From positions 1 through 64,000 of the forward strand of contig NZ_BOMH01000019.1 of the NCBI RefSeq assembly GCF_016862095.1: a DNA stretch of 64,000 bases, read 5' to 3'. The notes below the pieces were generated by a model. The model saw only the letters and a list, made by a program, of their open reading frames with translations. It made no database searches and was not told the origin of the DNA. Shown here piece by piece: positions 32,604-40,028 of this stretch (the first letter of the stretch is position 1; the number at the start of each line of letters is the position of its first letter). The translations under genes were made by a program, and so were the position numbers. This stretch comes from Actinoplanes cyaneus (GTDB taxonomy: Bacteria > Actinomycetota > Actinomycetes > Mycobacteriales > Micromonosporaceae).

Positions 32604-33617
32604 TTACGCCGCCCGCGGCTGCCCGGTCACAGCGGGCAGCACCGTCGCGGCGCTGACGTCGTCCAGCCGGGCCCGGATCCCGGCCGGCAACCGCCGATGG
32701 AGTCCGTCGAGCGCGCCGGCGAGATGGGCGGCCGAGCGCGGGCCGAGCACCACAGCGGTGATGTCGTCGCGTTCCGCGATCCAGGCCAGGGCGACCGCCG
32801 CGCTGGTCGTGCCGAGCGCGGCGGCAGCCGCGGCCACCTCGTCGGCGATGTCGAAGTGCCGGTCCGCGAGCAGCCCGGCCACCCAGGAGCGCGCCATCGT
32901 GCCGGGCATGGCGGCCCACTCGGCGAGCCTGCTGCCGGCCTCGGGCGCGGCACCCCGGCGGTAGCGTCCGGTGAGAACACCGCTGCCGAGCGGGCTGTAC
33001 GCGAGCACGCCGAGCCCGTGCGAGCGGCAGACCGGCAGGATCTCGGCCTCGATCGACCGGGCGATCAGCGAGTACCCGGCCTGCAGGCTCACGAACGCGG
33101 GGACACCGAGGCGCTCGGCCGCCCACTGCGCGCCGACAATGCCCGCGGCGGTGTAGTTGGAGCAGCCCGCGTACCGGACCTTCCCCGCGCGGACGAACTC
33201 GCCGAGGACCGCCATCGTTTCCTCGGCGGGGGTGTCCGGGTCGGGCAGGTGGCACTGGTAGAGGTCGATGTAGTCGGTGCCCAGGCGGCGCAGGCTCGCG
33301 TCGAGGGCACGGGTCAGATGGGCGCGCGACAGTCCGCGATCGTTGGGCCCGGCGCCTCGGGGGCCGCCGGCCTTGGTCGCGAGCACGACCTCCGCCCGGC
33401 GGTGCGCGATGGCCCGGCCGACGACTTCCTCGCTGCTCCCACCTCGGTAGACGTCGGCGGTGTCGATCAGGTTGTGCCCGGCGTCGAGGAAGGCGCCGAC
33501 GATCCGGTGCGCCTCGGCCTCCGGGGTGGGCGCCTGCGGGTCGAGCCCGAAGTTCATCGTGCCGAGCGCGGCGCGGGAGACGCGCAGTCCGGAGTGGCCG
33601 AGCGTGCGGTAGGTCAT
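32604..33617 (-). CDS. aldo/keto reductase
   Basis: A 337-residue AKR with the complete tetrad: Asp52 and Tyr57 in NLIDTADVYRGG, Lys82 in ATKAGG and His123 in LYQCHLPD. LGVLAYSPLGSGVLTGRYRR and the C-terminal VVLGPRSAAHLAGAL bind NADPH. It reduces aldehydes or ketones; the substrate is unknown. The ATG has GGGGGAG upstream. It is divergent from a TetR gene with two operator-like palindromes between them, so the TetR protein likely represses it. Confidence 0.93.
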   Translation of the reverse strand: MTYRTLGHSGLRVSRAALGTMNFGLDPQAPTPEAEAHRIVGAFLDAGHNLIDTADVYRGGSSEEVVGRAIAHRRAEVVLATKAGGPRGAGPNDRGLSRAHLTRALDASLRRLGTDYIDLYQCHLPDPDTPAEETMAVLGEFVRAGKVRYAGCSNYTAAGIVGAQWAAERLGVPAFVSLQAGYSLIARSIEAEILPVCRSHGLGVLAYSPLGSGVLTGRYRRGAAPEAGSRLAEWAAMPGTMARSWVAGLLADRHFDIADEVAAAAAALGTTSAAVALAWIAERDDITAVVLGPRSAAHLAGALDGLHRRLPAGIRARLDDVSAATVLPAVTGQPRAA

Positions 33618-33637
33618 GGTGACTCCCCCGATAGGAT

Positions 33638-33680
33638 CGGAATCCAGGTTCCGTTTCCACTATACGGAATCTCGATTCCG
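33638..33680. promoter_or_regulatory. paired TetR-type operators between the aldo/keto reductase and TetR genes
   Basis: CGGAATCCAGGTTCCG (33638-33653) and CGGAATCTCGATTCCG (33665-33680) are two 16-bp palindromes with CGGAATC/GATTCCG half-sites, 27 bp apart centre to centre. The first has one mismatch and the second is perfect apart from the two central bases. They fill the 90-bp gap between divergent genes, the classic site for TetR autoregulation and repression of the neighbour. Confidence 0.75.
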
Positions 33681-33707
33681 CTTGCTCGGCGGTCGAGGGA
33701 GGACGTC

Positions 33708-34253
33708 GTGCCACGTTCAGATGCGCTGCGCAACCGGGCCAAGGTGCTCGCCGCGGCCGAGGCGGTGCTCGCCGAACAGGGGCTGACGGCCAGGATGGAC
33801 GCGATCGCCGCCCGGGCCGGGGTCGGCGTCGGCACCGTCTACCGGCACTTCGCCACCAAGGAGGCGCTCTGGCAAGCGATCGTCGAGGCCCGGGTGGACG
33901 CGCTGCTGGCCGAGGCGGAACGGTTGCGCGCCGAGGCCGACCCGGCGACCGCGTTCTTCACGTTCTTCGGGCGGATCGTCGCGGACGCCGCGGCCAAGAA
34001 GGCGTACACCGACGGGCTGCGGGACGCCGGGATCGACGTCAAGGACGGGCAGGGCCGGCAGATCGCCGCCATGCGCGCTGCAATCACCGGGCTGCTCACC
34101 CGGGCGCAGGCCGTCGGGGCCGTACGCGGGGATGTGGCGTTGCCCGAGGTCCTGGCGCTGCTGCGGGGTGCGAGCCTGGCCGCGGAGACCGGCGACTTCC
34201 CCCCGATCGCGCTGGAGGTCATCGTCACCGGGCTGCGAGCCGGCGCGGGTTGA
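33708..34253 (+). CDS. TetR family regulator, divergent to the aldo/keto reductase
   Basis: A 181-residue TetR protein. The helix-turn-helix is LTARMDAIAARAGVGVGTVY followed by RHFATKEALWQAIV. The C-terminal domain (ATAFFTFFGRIVADAAAKKA onwards) matches the SbtR-like TetR group. The GTG has GAGGGAGGA upstream. It probably binds 33638-33680 and controls itself and the aldo/keto reductase. Confidence 0.92.
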   Translation: MPRSDALRNRAKVLAAAEAVLAEQGLTARMDAIAARAGVGVGTVYRHFATKEALWQAIVEARVDALLAEAERLRAEADPATAFFTFFGRIVADAAAKKAYTDGLRDAGIDVKDGQGRQIAAMRAAITGLLTRAQAVGAVRGDVALPEVLALLRGASLAAETGDFPPIALEVIVTGLRAGAG

Positions 34254-34365
34254 TCACCCGGGCGGCGGAAAGGCCGGCGCAACGACTCGGCGGCCGGTTG
34301 CGTGCCTCCCGGCCCGAACCGGGACAGGATGGAACCGGTGGCTCCGCGAGGCCGAAGGAGACGTT

Positions 34366-34923
34366 GTGGCACGGCTGATCTGCACGGGCATCATGTCGCT
34401 GGACGGGTACGTCAACGACGAGCAGGGCAACTTCGACTGGAGCGCGCCGGACGAGGAGGTGCACTCGTTCGTCAACGATCTGGAGCGGCCGGTCGGCACC
34501 TACCTCTACGGGCGCAGGCTCTACGAGGTGATGCGCTTCTGGGAGGACGCGCACACGCTGCCGGACGCCTCACCCGTCGCTCTCGACTACGCCCAGTTGT
34601 GGCAGGCGGCCGAGAAGATCGTCTACTCGACCACGCTGGAGGCCGCGACCACCGCCCGGACCAGGGTCGAGCGCACCTTCGACCCCAAGGCGGTGCAGGC
34701 CATGAAGGACACCGCCGATCGCGATCTGAGCATCGGCGGCCCGCACCTCGCGGCGCACGCGTTCCGCGCCGGCCTGGTCGACGAGGTGCAGCTGTTCATC
34801 TCGCCGGTCGCGGTGGGCGGTGGGACCAGGTTCCTTCCCTCCGGCGTACGGCTCGATCTCAAGCTCGCCGAGCAGCAGCGCTTCGCGAACGGGGTGATCT
34901 ACCTGCGCTATCACGCGGCGTAA
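34366..34923 (+). CDS. dihydrofolate reductase-like (RibD C-terminal domain) protein
   Basis: A 185-residue protein of the dihydrofolate reductase/RibD C-terminal family. RLICTGIMSLDGYVNDEQGN is the typical N-terminus; YLYGRRLYEVMRFWEDAHTL, DRDLSIGGPHLAAHAFRAGL and VDEVQLFISPVAVGGGTRFL are the conserved NADPH-binding and core strands. True folate-enzyme activity is not implied, since most members are uncharacterised reductases. The GTG has AAGGAG six nt upstream. Its 3' end overlaps the convergent esterase gene by 13 bp. Confidence 0.88.
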   Translation: MARLICTGIMSLDGYVNDEQGNFDWSAPDEEVHSFVNDLERPVGTYLYGRRLYEVMRFWEDAHTLPDASPVALDYAQLWQAAEKIVYSTTLEAATTARTRVERTFDPKAVQAMKDTADRDLSIGGPHLAAHAFRAGLVDEVQLFISPVAVGGGTRFLPSGVRLDLKLAEQQRFANGVIYLRYHAA

Positions 34924-36152
34924 GGGCGCAGCCAGCGGTCGAGCCAGTCGAACGCCACCTCCTGCATCCGGTCGACGAAGACGTGGCCGAGGCCGGGCCA
35001 CACCTGCGTGCGCAGGCGCTCCCGAGCATGCTGCGCCTTCCAGACCGAAGCCATCTTCCGGTACGCCGTCTCGCGCCCCGCCGCGGTGAAGAGCGGATCC
35101 AGCTCGCCGTCGAACACGAACATCGGGCGCGGGGCGGCGATCGTGGCCACGTCCGGGAGGTCGAGGAACCGGAACAGCCCGGGGTGCAGCATGAAGAAGG
35201 CCGACTGGCCCCGCAGTGTGTTGTTGCCGGGCACCATCATCTCCTTGAGGCCGGTCATCCAGCAGGCCGAGACGGTCGCGGCGATGTGGTCGGAGAGGGC
35301 GGCGACCTGCCACGCCCGGAAGCCGCCCATGGAGAAACCGACGGCAGCGACCCGGCGACCGTCGACCTCGGGCAGGCCGGCCAGCATCGCGGCGGCGCGC
35401 ACGTCCTCCCGCGCCATCAGGCCGGCCGGTGACGAGCCGAGGTTGTACAGATTGCTCGCCAGGGCCTGCTGGCCGTCGTAGGTGACGCCACCGCGGTCAC
35501 CCCAGCCGAGCGCGTCGACGGCGAGGACGGCGTAACCGCGCCGGGCCAGCACGTCACCGATGAACCGGCCGCTGAAGTACTTGACCGACCACGCCTGCGC
35601 GGAGGCTCGGCGCGTCTCGTCGTACCAGGGTTCGATCACCTTCTCCTTGCCGATGTCGAACTTCGCGCCGTGATCGTGCAGCAGCAGCGCCGCCGGGAAC
35701 GGACCGCGGCCGTCGGGCACGAGCATGGTGGCCCGGACCCGGCTGTGCCTGGTGACGTTGAAGATCACTTGCCGGCGGCGATAACCCTCCCCCGGCTGCT
35801 CGTCGACGACCTCGACGTCAAACGGGGTGCGGTCCGCGGGCTGCCAGAGCAGTTCCTCGACCTGCGCCCGGGCGCGGCGCTTCCAGGAGCGGAAGTCCTT
35901 CTCGCGGCTGTCCGGCCAGGCCAGGGGGAAGGTGAGCTCGTCCTTGAGGCGCTCGTAGAAGACCGGCAGGTTGCCGTCGATGACAGCCGGGCTCTCGAAC
36001 CCGGCCGCCGCCTCGGCCGTTGTGGCCGCCGCGGCGGCTTCGGGCGCGCCTGCGGCTGCGGTGCCGGTGGTGGCTTCGGACGCGGCGGGCGCTTCGGGCA
36101 GGCTCGTGGCGAGGGTCGCGGCGGGAAGAGAGATCAGGGCACGCCTCTTCAT
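34911..36152 (-). CDS. secreted alpha/beta hydrolase of the dienelactone hydrolase-like group
   Basis: A 413-residue protein. An N-terminal signal or tail (KRRALISLPAATLATSLPEA) and an Ala-rich linker of about 30 residues are followed by a hydrolase domain. The nucleophile Ser is in VGFSMGGFRA, the acid Asp in FVFDGELDPLF and the His in GLGHVFVDRM. LLLHDHGAKFDIGKEKVIEP carries the oxyanion loop. Related proteins are annotated as acetylxylan esterases or dienelactone hydrolases, so a carbohydrate esterase role is possible. The ATG has GAGGAGG five nt upstream. A perfect 18-bp palindrome immediately precedes it. Confidence 0.82.
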   Translation of the reverse strand: MKRRALISLPAATLATSLPEAPAASEATTGTAAAGAPEAAAAATTAEAAAGFESPAVIDGNLPVFYERLKDELTFPLAWPDSREKDFRSWKRRARAQVEELLWQPADRTPFDVEVVDEQPGEGYRRRQVIFNVTRHSRVRATMLVPDGRGPFPAALLLHDHGAKFDIGKEKVIEPWYDETRRASAQAWSVKYFSGRFIGDVLARRGYAVLAVDALGWGDRGGVTYDGQQALASNLYNLGSSPAGLMAREDVRAAAMLAGLPEVDGRRVAAVGFSMGGFRAWQVAALSDHIAATVSACWMTGLKEMMVPGNNTLRGQSAFFMLHPGLFRFLDLPDVATIAAPRPMFVFDGELDPLFTAAGRETAYRKMASVWKAQHARERLRTQVWPGLGHVFVDRMQEVAFDWLDRWLRPYAA

Positions 36153-36160
36153 CAATTCCT

Positions 36161-36178
36161 CCTCATCGATCGATGAGG
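36161..36178. promoter_or_regulatory. perfect 18-bp palindrome at the start of the esterase gene
   Basis: CCTCATCGATCGATGAGG is a perfect palindrome whose proximal arm contains part of the ribosome-binding site (GATGAGGAGG). As DNA it could be a repressor site; as RNA it would form an 8-bp hairpin hiding the ribosome site. Start codon 9 bp away. Confidence 0.5.
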
Positions 36179-36328
36179 TTGACGCTAGAAAGCCCTTTCC
36201 CGCATGTCAACGCCGACTCAGTGTCGCGCGGCCGACTGGGTCGGACGCTCAGCCGGGCGTGACTCTCATCGACGCGCCCCGGCGCGCCCGGCCGAGTCGG
36301 ACAGCCCGGCCGGGCGTGGGAGGACTGG

Positions 36329-37330
36329 TCAGCGCCGGGCCCTGGCGCGCTCGCCGAGGTAGGAGAGATGGATGAGAGAAGCGGGCCAGAGATAGCCGGC
36401 GTCGGCCCAGACCAGCTCGACGACCCGGCTGCCGGCCGCGGCGAAGTGCGGCGCCGCCTCGGACGGCAGCTTGGCGTTCATGAACGCGCGGGCGAACAGG
36501 TTGTGCACGACCGCGTCGCCGGCAAACGGCCGGTAGGCGGGACTGTTCGGGCCCCAGGCGGCGGCCTTGCGGATCTCTTCGATCACCTCCGGCCGGCGGA
36601 TGTACTTCTGCCCGGCACCGCCCACCCAGATCTCGATGTGCGCCTCCGGGACGAGGCACGTGACCGGGCTGCCCTCCGCCGCCGCGGCCGCGGACTCGAC
36701 GGCGAACCGGTGCATCATCTGGTCGTCGCCGCCCCATTTGCCGCAGAGTTGCTGCAGCATCGCGGCGTGCGCGCCCCAGTGGTTCGCGTCGGCTGCCCGC
36801 GATCCGTTGAACCGGCGCCAGGCCTCGTCGAGGCCGCGCTGCAGGCCCCGGTTGCAGGTGATCAACCCGGCCCAGGCGTCGGCGTCGCCGGGGTTCCGGC
36901 TGACCACCTCGCCGAGGTACGCCTCCGCCTCACCGAGCCGCGTACGGAAGACCCGGGCATACATGTCCGAAACGGTGAATGCCGCGCCACTGCCCCGCGC
37001 CTCCCAGGCCCAGGCGATCAGCCGGTGACCGTACACGAGCAGTGCCAGGGTGTCCGCCGGGTTCGCCCGGACGACCTGGTCGAGCCACCTCTCGGCACCC
37101 TTGGCCCGGGCGACCACCCGAAGGTAGAAGTAGCGGGCGTTGGAGTCGGCGACGCCGGCCAGGAAGGCCCGGACAGCCGGCCAGTCACCCCGGAGAGCCG
37201 CTTCACGCAGCGTGAGTGCGGCCGGATCACCTTCGCAGATGTCGGTGGAGACACTGAGGTAACGGTTGGCCAGACCGCGCAGGCCTTCGTCCTGGAGGCG
37301 GGCGAGGGCACGATCCAGTGCAGAGAGCAT
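36329..37330 (-). CDS. TPR-like helical protein of unknown function
   Basis: A 333-residue all-helical soluble protein. It opens with ALDRALARLQDEGLRGLANR and includes RGDWPAVRAFLAGVADSNAR, GEAEAYLGEVVSRNPGDADAWAGL-type TPR-like helices, then NHWGAHAAMLQQLCGKWGGD and SPVTCLVPEAHIEIWVGGAG. It resembles the DUF4034-type proteins, but I cannot confirm it. The ATG at 37330 has only a weak ribosome site. A strong hairpin separates it from the chitinase gene upstream on the same strand, so it may have its own promoter. Confidence 0.7.
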   Translation of the reverse strand: MLSALDRALARLQDEGLRGLANRYLSVSTDICEGDPAALTLREAALRGDWPAVRAFLAGVADSNARYFYLRVVARAKGAERWLDQVVRANPADTLALLVYGHRLIAWAWEARGSGAAFTVSDMYARVFRTRLGEAEAYLGEVVSRNPGDADAWAGLITCNRGLQRGLDEAWRRFNGSRAADANHWGAHAAMLQQLCGKWGGDDQMMHRFAVESAAAAAEGSPVTCLVPEAHIEIWVGGAGQKYIRRPEVIEEIRKAAAWGPNSPAYRPFAGDAVVHNLFARAFMNAKLPSEAAPHFAAAGSRVVELVWADAGYLWPASLIHLSYLGERARARR

Positions 37331-37349
37331 CGCAATTCCACTTCGCGGC

Positions 37350-37394
37350 AAGATGACGACGGGGCGGCACCCTCGGTGCCGCCCCGTACATCTT
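37350..37394. terminator. hairpin terminator of the chitinase gene
   Basis: A perfect 13-bp GC stem (ACGGGGCGGCACC with GGTGCCGCCCCGT) with a 3-nt loop is extended by AAGATG pairing with CATCTT. It lies about 46 bp past the chitinase stop and just upstream of the next gene's start. Confidence 0.8.
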
Positions 37395-37439
37395 CGATTC
37401 CGGACCGCGAAGATCAAAATCGAAGTGGTGAACCTTCGG

Positions 37440-38735
37440 TCAGCGGCCCTGGAGGGACTTCACATTGTTGCCGAAGGTCCAGCTCTTCGAGCCGTCCCAG
37501 TTGATCGACCAGGTCATCAGGCCCTTGATGCCGGGGACGCTGTTGTACGCCTGGCTGACCAGCGACGGCGTCAGGTAGCCGCCACCGGCTCCGGACTGGG
37601 CGGGCAGGCCGGGGACCTGCTTGTCGTACGGGATCCTGATCGTGGTGCCCTGGATCGTCAGCCCGTTGTTCAGGCACTGCGTCTGGACGGTGAAGCCCTG
37701 CACGGTGCCGGCCGGGTAGGAGTCGCCGGAGCAGCCGTACATCGAGCCGTTGTAGTACTGCATGTTCAGCCACCACAACCGGCCGTTGTCCAGGTACTTC
37801 TTGATGATCGGCAGGTACGAGCCCCAGATCGAGCCGTAGGTCACACTGCCACCGGTCACGTACGCCGTCTCCGGCGCCATGGTCAGCCCGAAGTTCGACG
37901 GCATCGCGGCGAGCACCCCGTCGATGATCCGGATCAGGTTGGCCTGCGAGGCGGAGAGTGTGGCGATGTTGCCGCTGCCGGAGAGCCCGGTCTCGATGTC
38001 GATGTCGATGCCGTCGAAGTTGTTCGCCTTGAGGATCGGCACGATCGTCGACACGAACCTGTCGGCGACGGCGCTGGAGCTCAGGTCGATGCCGGCCGCC
38101 GCGCCACCGATCGACATGAGGACCGTGGCGCCCTGCGACTTGGCCGCGCAGATCTCGGCAGGGGTGGGCACCTTGACGCCGGCGTCCATGCCGTTCTCCC
38201 ACAGCACGGTGCCGTCCGAGCGGATCACCGGGAACGCGGCCATCAGCACGTTGTAGCCGTGCTGCGTGATCCGGCTGTCGTTGATCGGGATCCAGCCCAT
38301 GCCCGGGTGTACGCCGTTGGAGGCGCCGTCCCAGTTCTCCCAGTAACCCTGGAGCACCTTGCCGGCCGGGCGGCCCCGCGTGGCGCAACCGACAGGAGGA
38401 ACCGTCGGCGACGTGGACGGGGAAGCCGTCGGCGAAGCAGATGTCGTGGAGGGCGTCGGCGTACTGCCACCGCTGCACGCGCCGAGATCCTTCCACAACG
38501 TCGGGGTGGCGGCCGGGTTCCAGCCGGTCCCCACATAGGCCGTGTGGGTGACGAGGGCCTGGTACAGCTTGGACTGATAGGTCACCTGCTGCCCGGCGGT
38601 GTAGGTGACCCCTTCCGCCCAGACCGTCGAGGAGCAGGTGACGGCGGCCTGCCCGGTCGCGGAGAACGCCACGATCGACCCGAGCGCCATCCCCACCCCG
38701 GCGACCAGCGCTAACACTTGGCGGCGAACACCCAT
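37440..38735 (-). CDS. secreted chitinase, CBM5/12 plus GH18
   Basis: A 431-residue secreted enzyme. The signal peptide ends at about residue 31 (ATGQAA). A carbohydrate-binding module of family 5/12 (about 34-87) has VWAEGVTYTAGQQVTYQSKL and YVGTGWNPAATPTLWKDLGA. A Thr/Ser/Pro linker (about 90-115) leads to the GH18 barrel. The catalytic motif DGIDIDIE is at 241-248 with Glu248 as acid; VLMSIGG and NMQYYN are the other GH18 motifs. It belongs to the bacterial ChiC/ChiD-like chitinases that release chitobiose. The upstream region has a direct repeat of CTTAACAGT. Confidence 0.95.
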   Translation of the reverse strand: MGVRRQVLALVAGVGMALGSIVAFSATGQAAVTCSSTVWAEGVTYTAGQQVTYQSKLYQALVTHTAYVGTGWNPAATPTLWKDLGACSGGSTPTPSTTSASPTASPSTSPTVPPVGCATRGRPAGKVLQGYWENWDGASNGVHPGMGWIPINDSRITQHGYNVLMAAFPVIRSDGTVLWENGMDAGVKVPTPAEICAAKSQGATVLMSIGGAAAGIDLSSSAVADRFVSTIVPILKANNFDGIDIDIETGLSGSGNIATLSASQANLIRIIDGVLAAMPSNFGLTMAPETAYVTGGSVTYGSIWGSYLPIIKKYLDNGRLWWLNMQYYNGSMYGCSGDSYPAGTVQGFTVQTQCLNNGLTIQGTTIRIPYDKQVPGLPAQSGAGGGYLTPSLVSQAYNSVPGIKGLMTWSINWDGSKSWTFGNNVKSLQGR

Positions 38736-38810
38736 GGCAACTCCTCGACAGCCGCGAACGTGACCTGTGCCACCACATCGTGGCTTTCACGTTCACAAAT
38801 ATCAAGGGTT

Positions 38811-38843
38811 CTTAACAGTCCTTTAAGCAAGTCTCTTAACAGT
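38811..38843. promoter_or_regulatory. direct repeats upstream of the chitinase gene
   Basis: CTTAACAGT occurs at 38811-38819 and again at 38835-38843, 24 bp apart (over two helical turns), with TTTAAGCAAG between them. The right copy lies in the last codons of the neighbouring gene. Direct repeats upstream of chitinase genes are operator sites in streptomycetes, though of another sequence. The central TTTAAGCAA resembles the CTTAAGCAA of the mannosidase operator. Confidence 0.4.
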
Positions 38844-39899
38844 GACGGGAAGTCCGACAAAGGCCCCGTACGGCTGCAGCGCCTCCTCGGCGGCCACCCA
38901 GTCCCCGGCGGTGAAATCCGTCAGCGGCGAGACCACGATCGACACCGCCTTGCGGCCGAGCGTGCGCTTCCAGATCGCGCGGACCTTCCCGTCCTGCACC
39001 AGCGTGGACTTGAAGATGCCGTTGCCGCCCGGGACGATGCTTTTCAACATCTCCGGCGTGGCCATCATCGAGCGGTCCTTGTAACCCAGCATGTACTCGT
39101 CGAAGCCGGGCAGCGCGTGCCAGCCGCGCACCGGGCCCGCGTCCAGAACGGCCGGGTCCGCCCACATCTCGGTGCCGTCGACGTCGACCTTCGCCAGGCC
39201 GGCCGCCGCGATCCCGGCGCGCGCGTCCTTCATCGGGAGCATCGTCCAGCCGGCGAAGTCCTTTGCCGTCGTGGGGCCGTGACCACGGAAGTAGCGGTGC
39301 GCGAGGATGCCCAGCGCCTCCTCCCGGGACGGCGTGTTGCGGCTCGGCGCCCACTCGTCGAGAAGCACGAACGTCTGCTCGGACCCCTCGTTCGGGGCGA
39401 TGGCCGTCACGCCGCGCTGACTCGCGTACCACAGGAGGTGGTAGCCCAATTGGCCGCTGACCTGGACGCCGCCCTCGTTGAGAGCGGCCACGCAGGCCGA
39501 TCGCGTCAGGCGGCCGCCGCCCGTCAGGGTGGCGCCGAGGATCTCGGCGGCCCTGTCCGCATCCGCCTCGGAGAGGCCGAGGAACTCCCGGCGTTTCGCC
39601 GCGCCGGCCAGCGCGCGGACGCCGGTGAGCTCGAGCATCCAATGCGCGTCGGCGGACGGGATCAGGTGCACCGTGCCCCGCATCGGCCACGTGCGCACGA
39701 CGTCGCGCCGCTCGGTGTCGGCCACGACCTCCGGCAGGGTGCGGCCGGGCAGGCGGGAGCCGAGCGACCAGAGCACGCTGTTGAGATCCTGCGCCTGCAT
39801 GGCGCCGAACCACTCGGTGATCTCCAGGGTCGACCCCTTGGTGACCCCGCCGAGCAGCAGGCCGGTCATGCGAAGGCTCAGTGCCGTGTTGACGTCCAC
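38823..39899 (-). CDS. winged helix DNA-binding domain protein (HTH_42 family)
   Basis: A protein of about 358 residues of the winged-helix PF06224 family. MTGLLLGGVTKGSTLEITEW, then WFGAMQAQDLNSVLWSLGSR, RDVVRTWPMRGTVHLIPSAD, GYHLLWYASQRGVTAIAPNE and HALPGFDEYMLGYKDRS are the family hallmarks. Members include the DNA glycosylase AlkX/YcaQ group, which act on interstrand crosslinks with a QxQ motif. Here MQAQD provides a QAQ, so a glycosylase role is conceivable. The start is uncertain: GTG at 39899 (VDVNTAL) is used, and a TTG ten codons earlier is possible. Divergent from the STAND fusion gene. Confidence 0.82.
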   Translation of the reverse strand: MDVNTALSLRMTGLLLGGVTKGSTLEITEWFGAMQAQDLNSVLWSLGSRLPGRTLPEVVADTERRDVVRTWPMRGTVHLIPSADAHWMLELTGVRALAGAAKRREFLGLSEADADRAAEILGATLTGGGRLTRSACVAALNEGGVQVSGQLGYHLLWYASQRGVTAIAPNEGSEQTFVLLDEWAPSRNTPSREEALGILAHRYFRGHGPTTAKDFAGWTMLPMKDARAGIAAAGLAKVDVDGTEMWADPAVLDAGPVRGWHALPGFDEYMLGYKDRSMMATPEMLKSIVPGGNGIFKSTLVQDGKVRAIWKRTLGRKAVSIVVSPLTDFTAGDWVAAEEALQPYGAFVGLPVTVKRLA

Positions 39900-40028
39900 G
39901 GCAGTGAGCCTAGGAGGAGGGCCCGACAAAAACAGGCTCTTCCATCACGATCACTCCTGTCAATCTTAGGGAACCGCTCGGAAGGCACCGTCCAGATAGG
40001 ATGTGTCTCCTCACGGGGGAGACGATTC

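Noticed and set aside
38718..40028. A much longer N-terminus for the STAND fusion protein (frame open for about 430 more codons)
   Set aside because: This part lies antisense to the winged-helix gene and is low-complexity; a strong ribosome site and sensible start occur at 40029.
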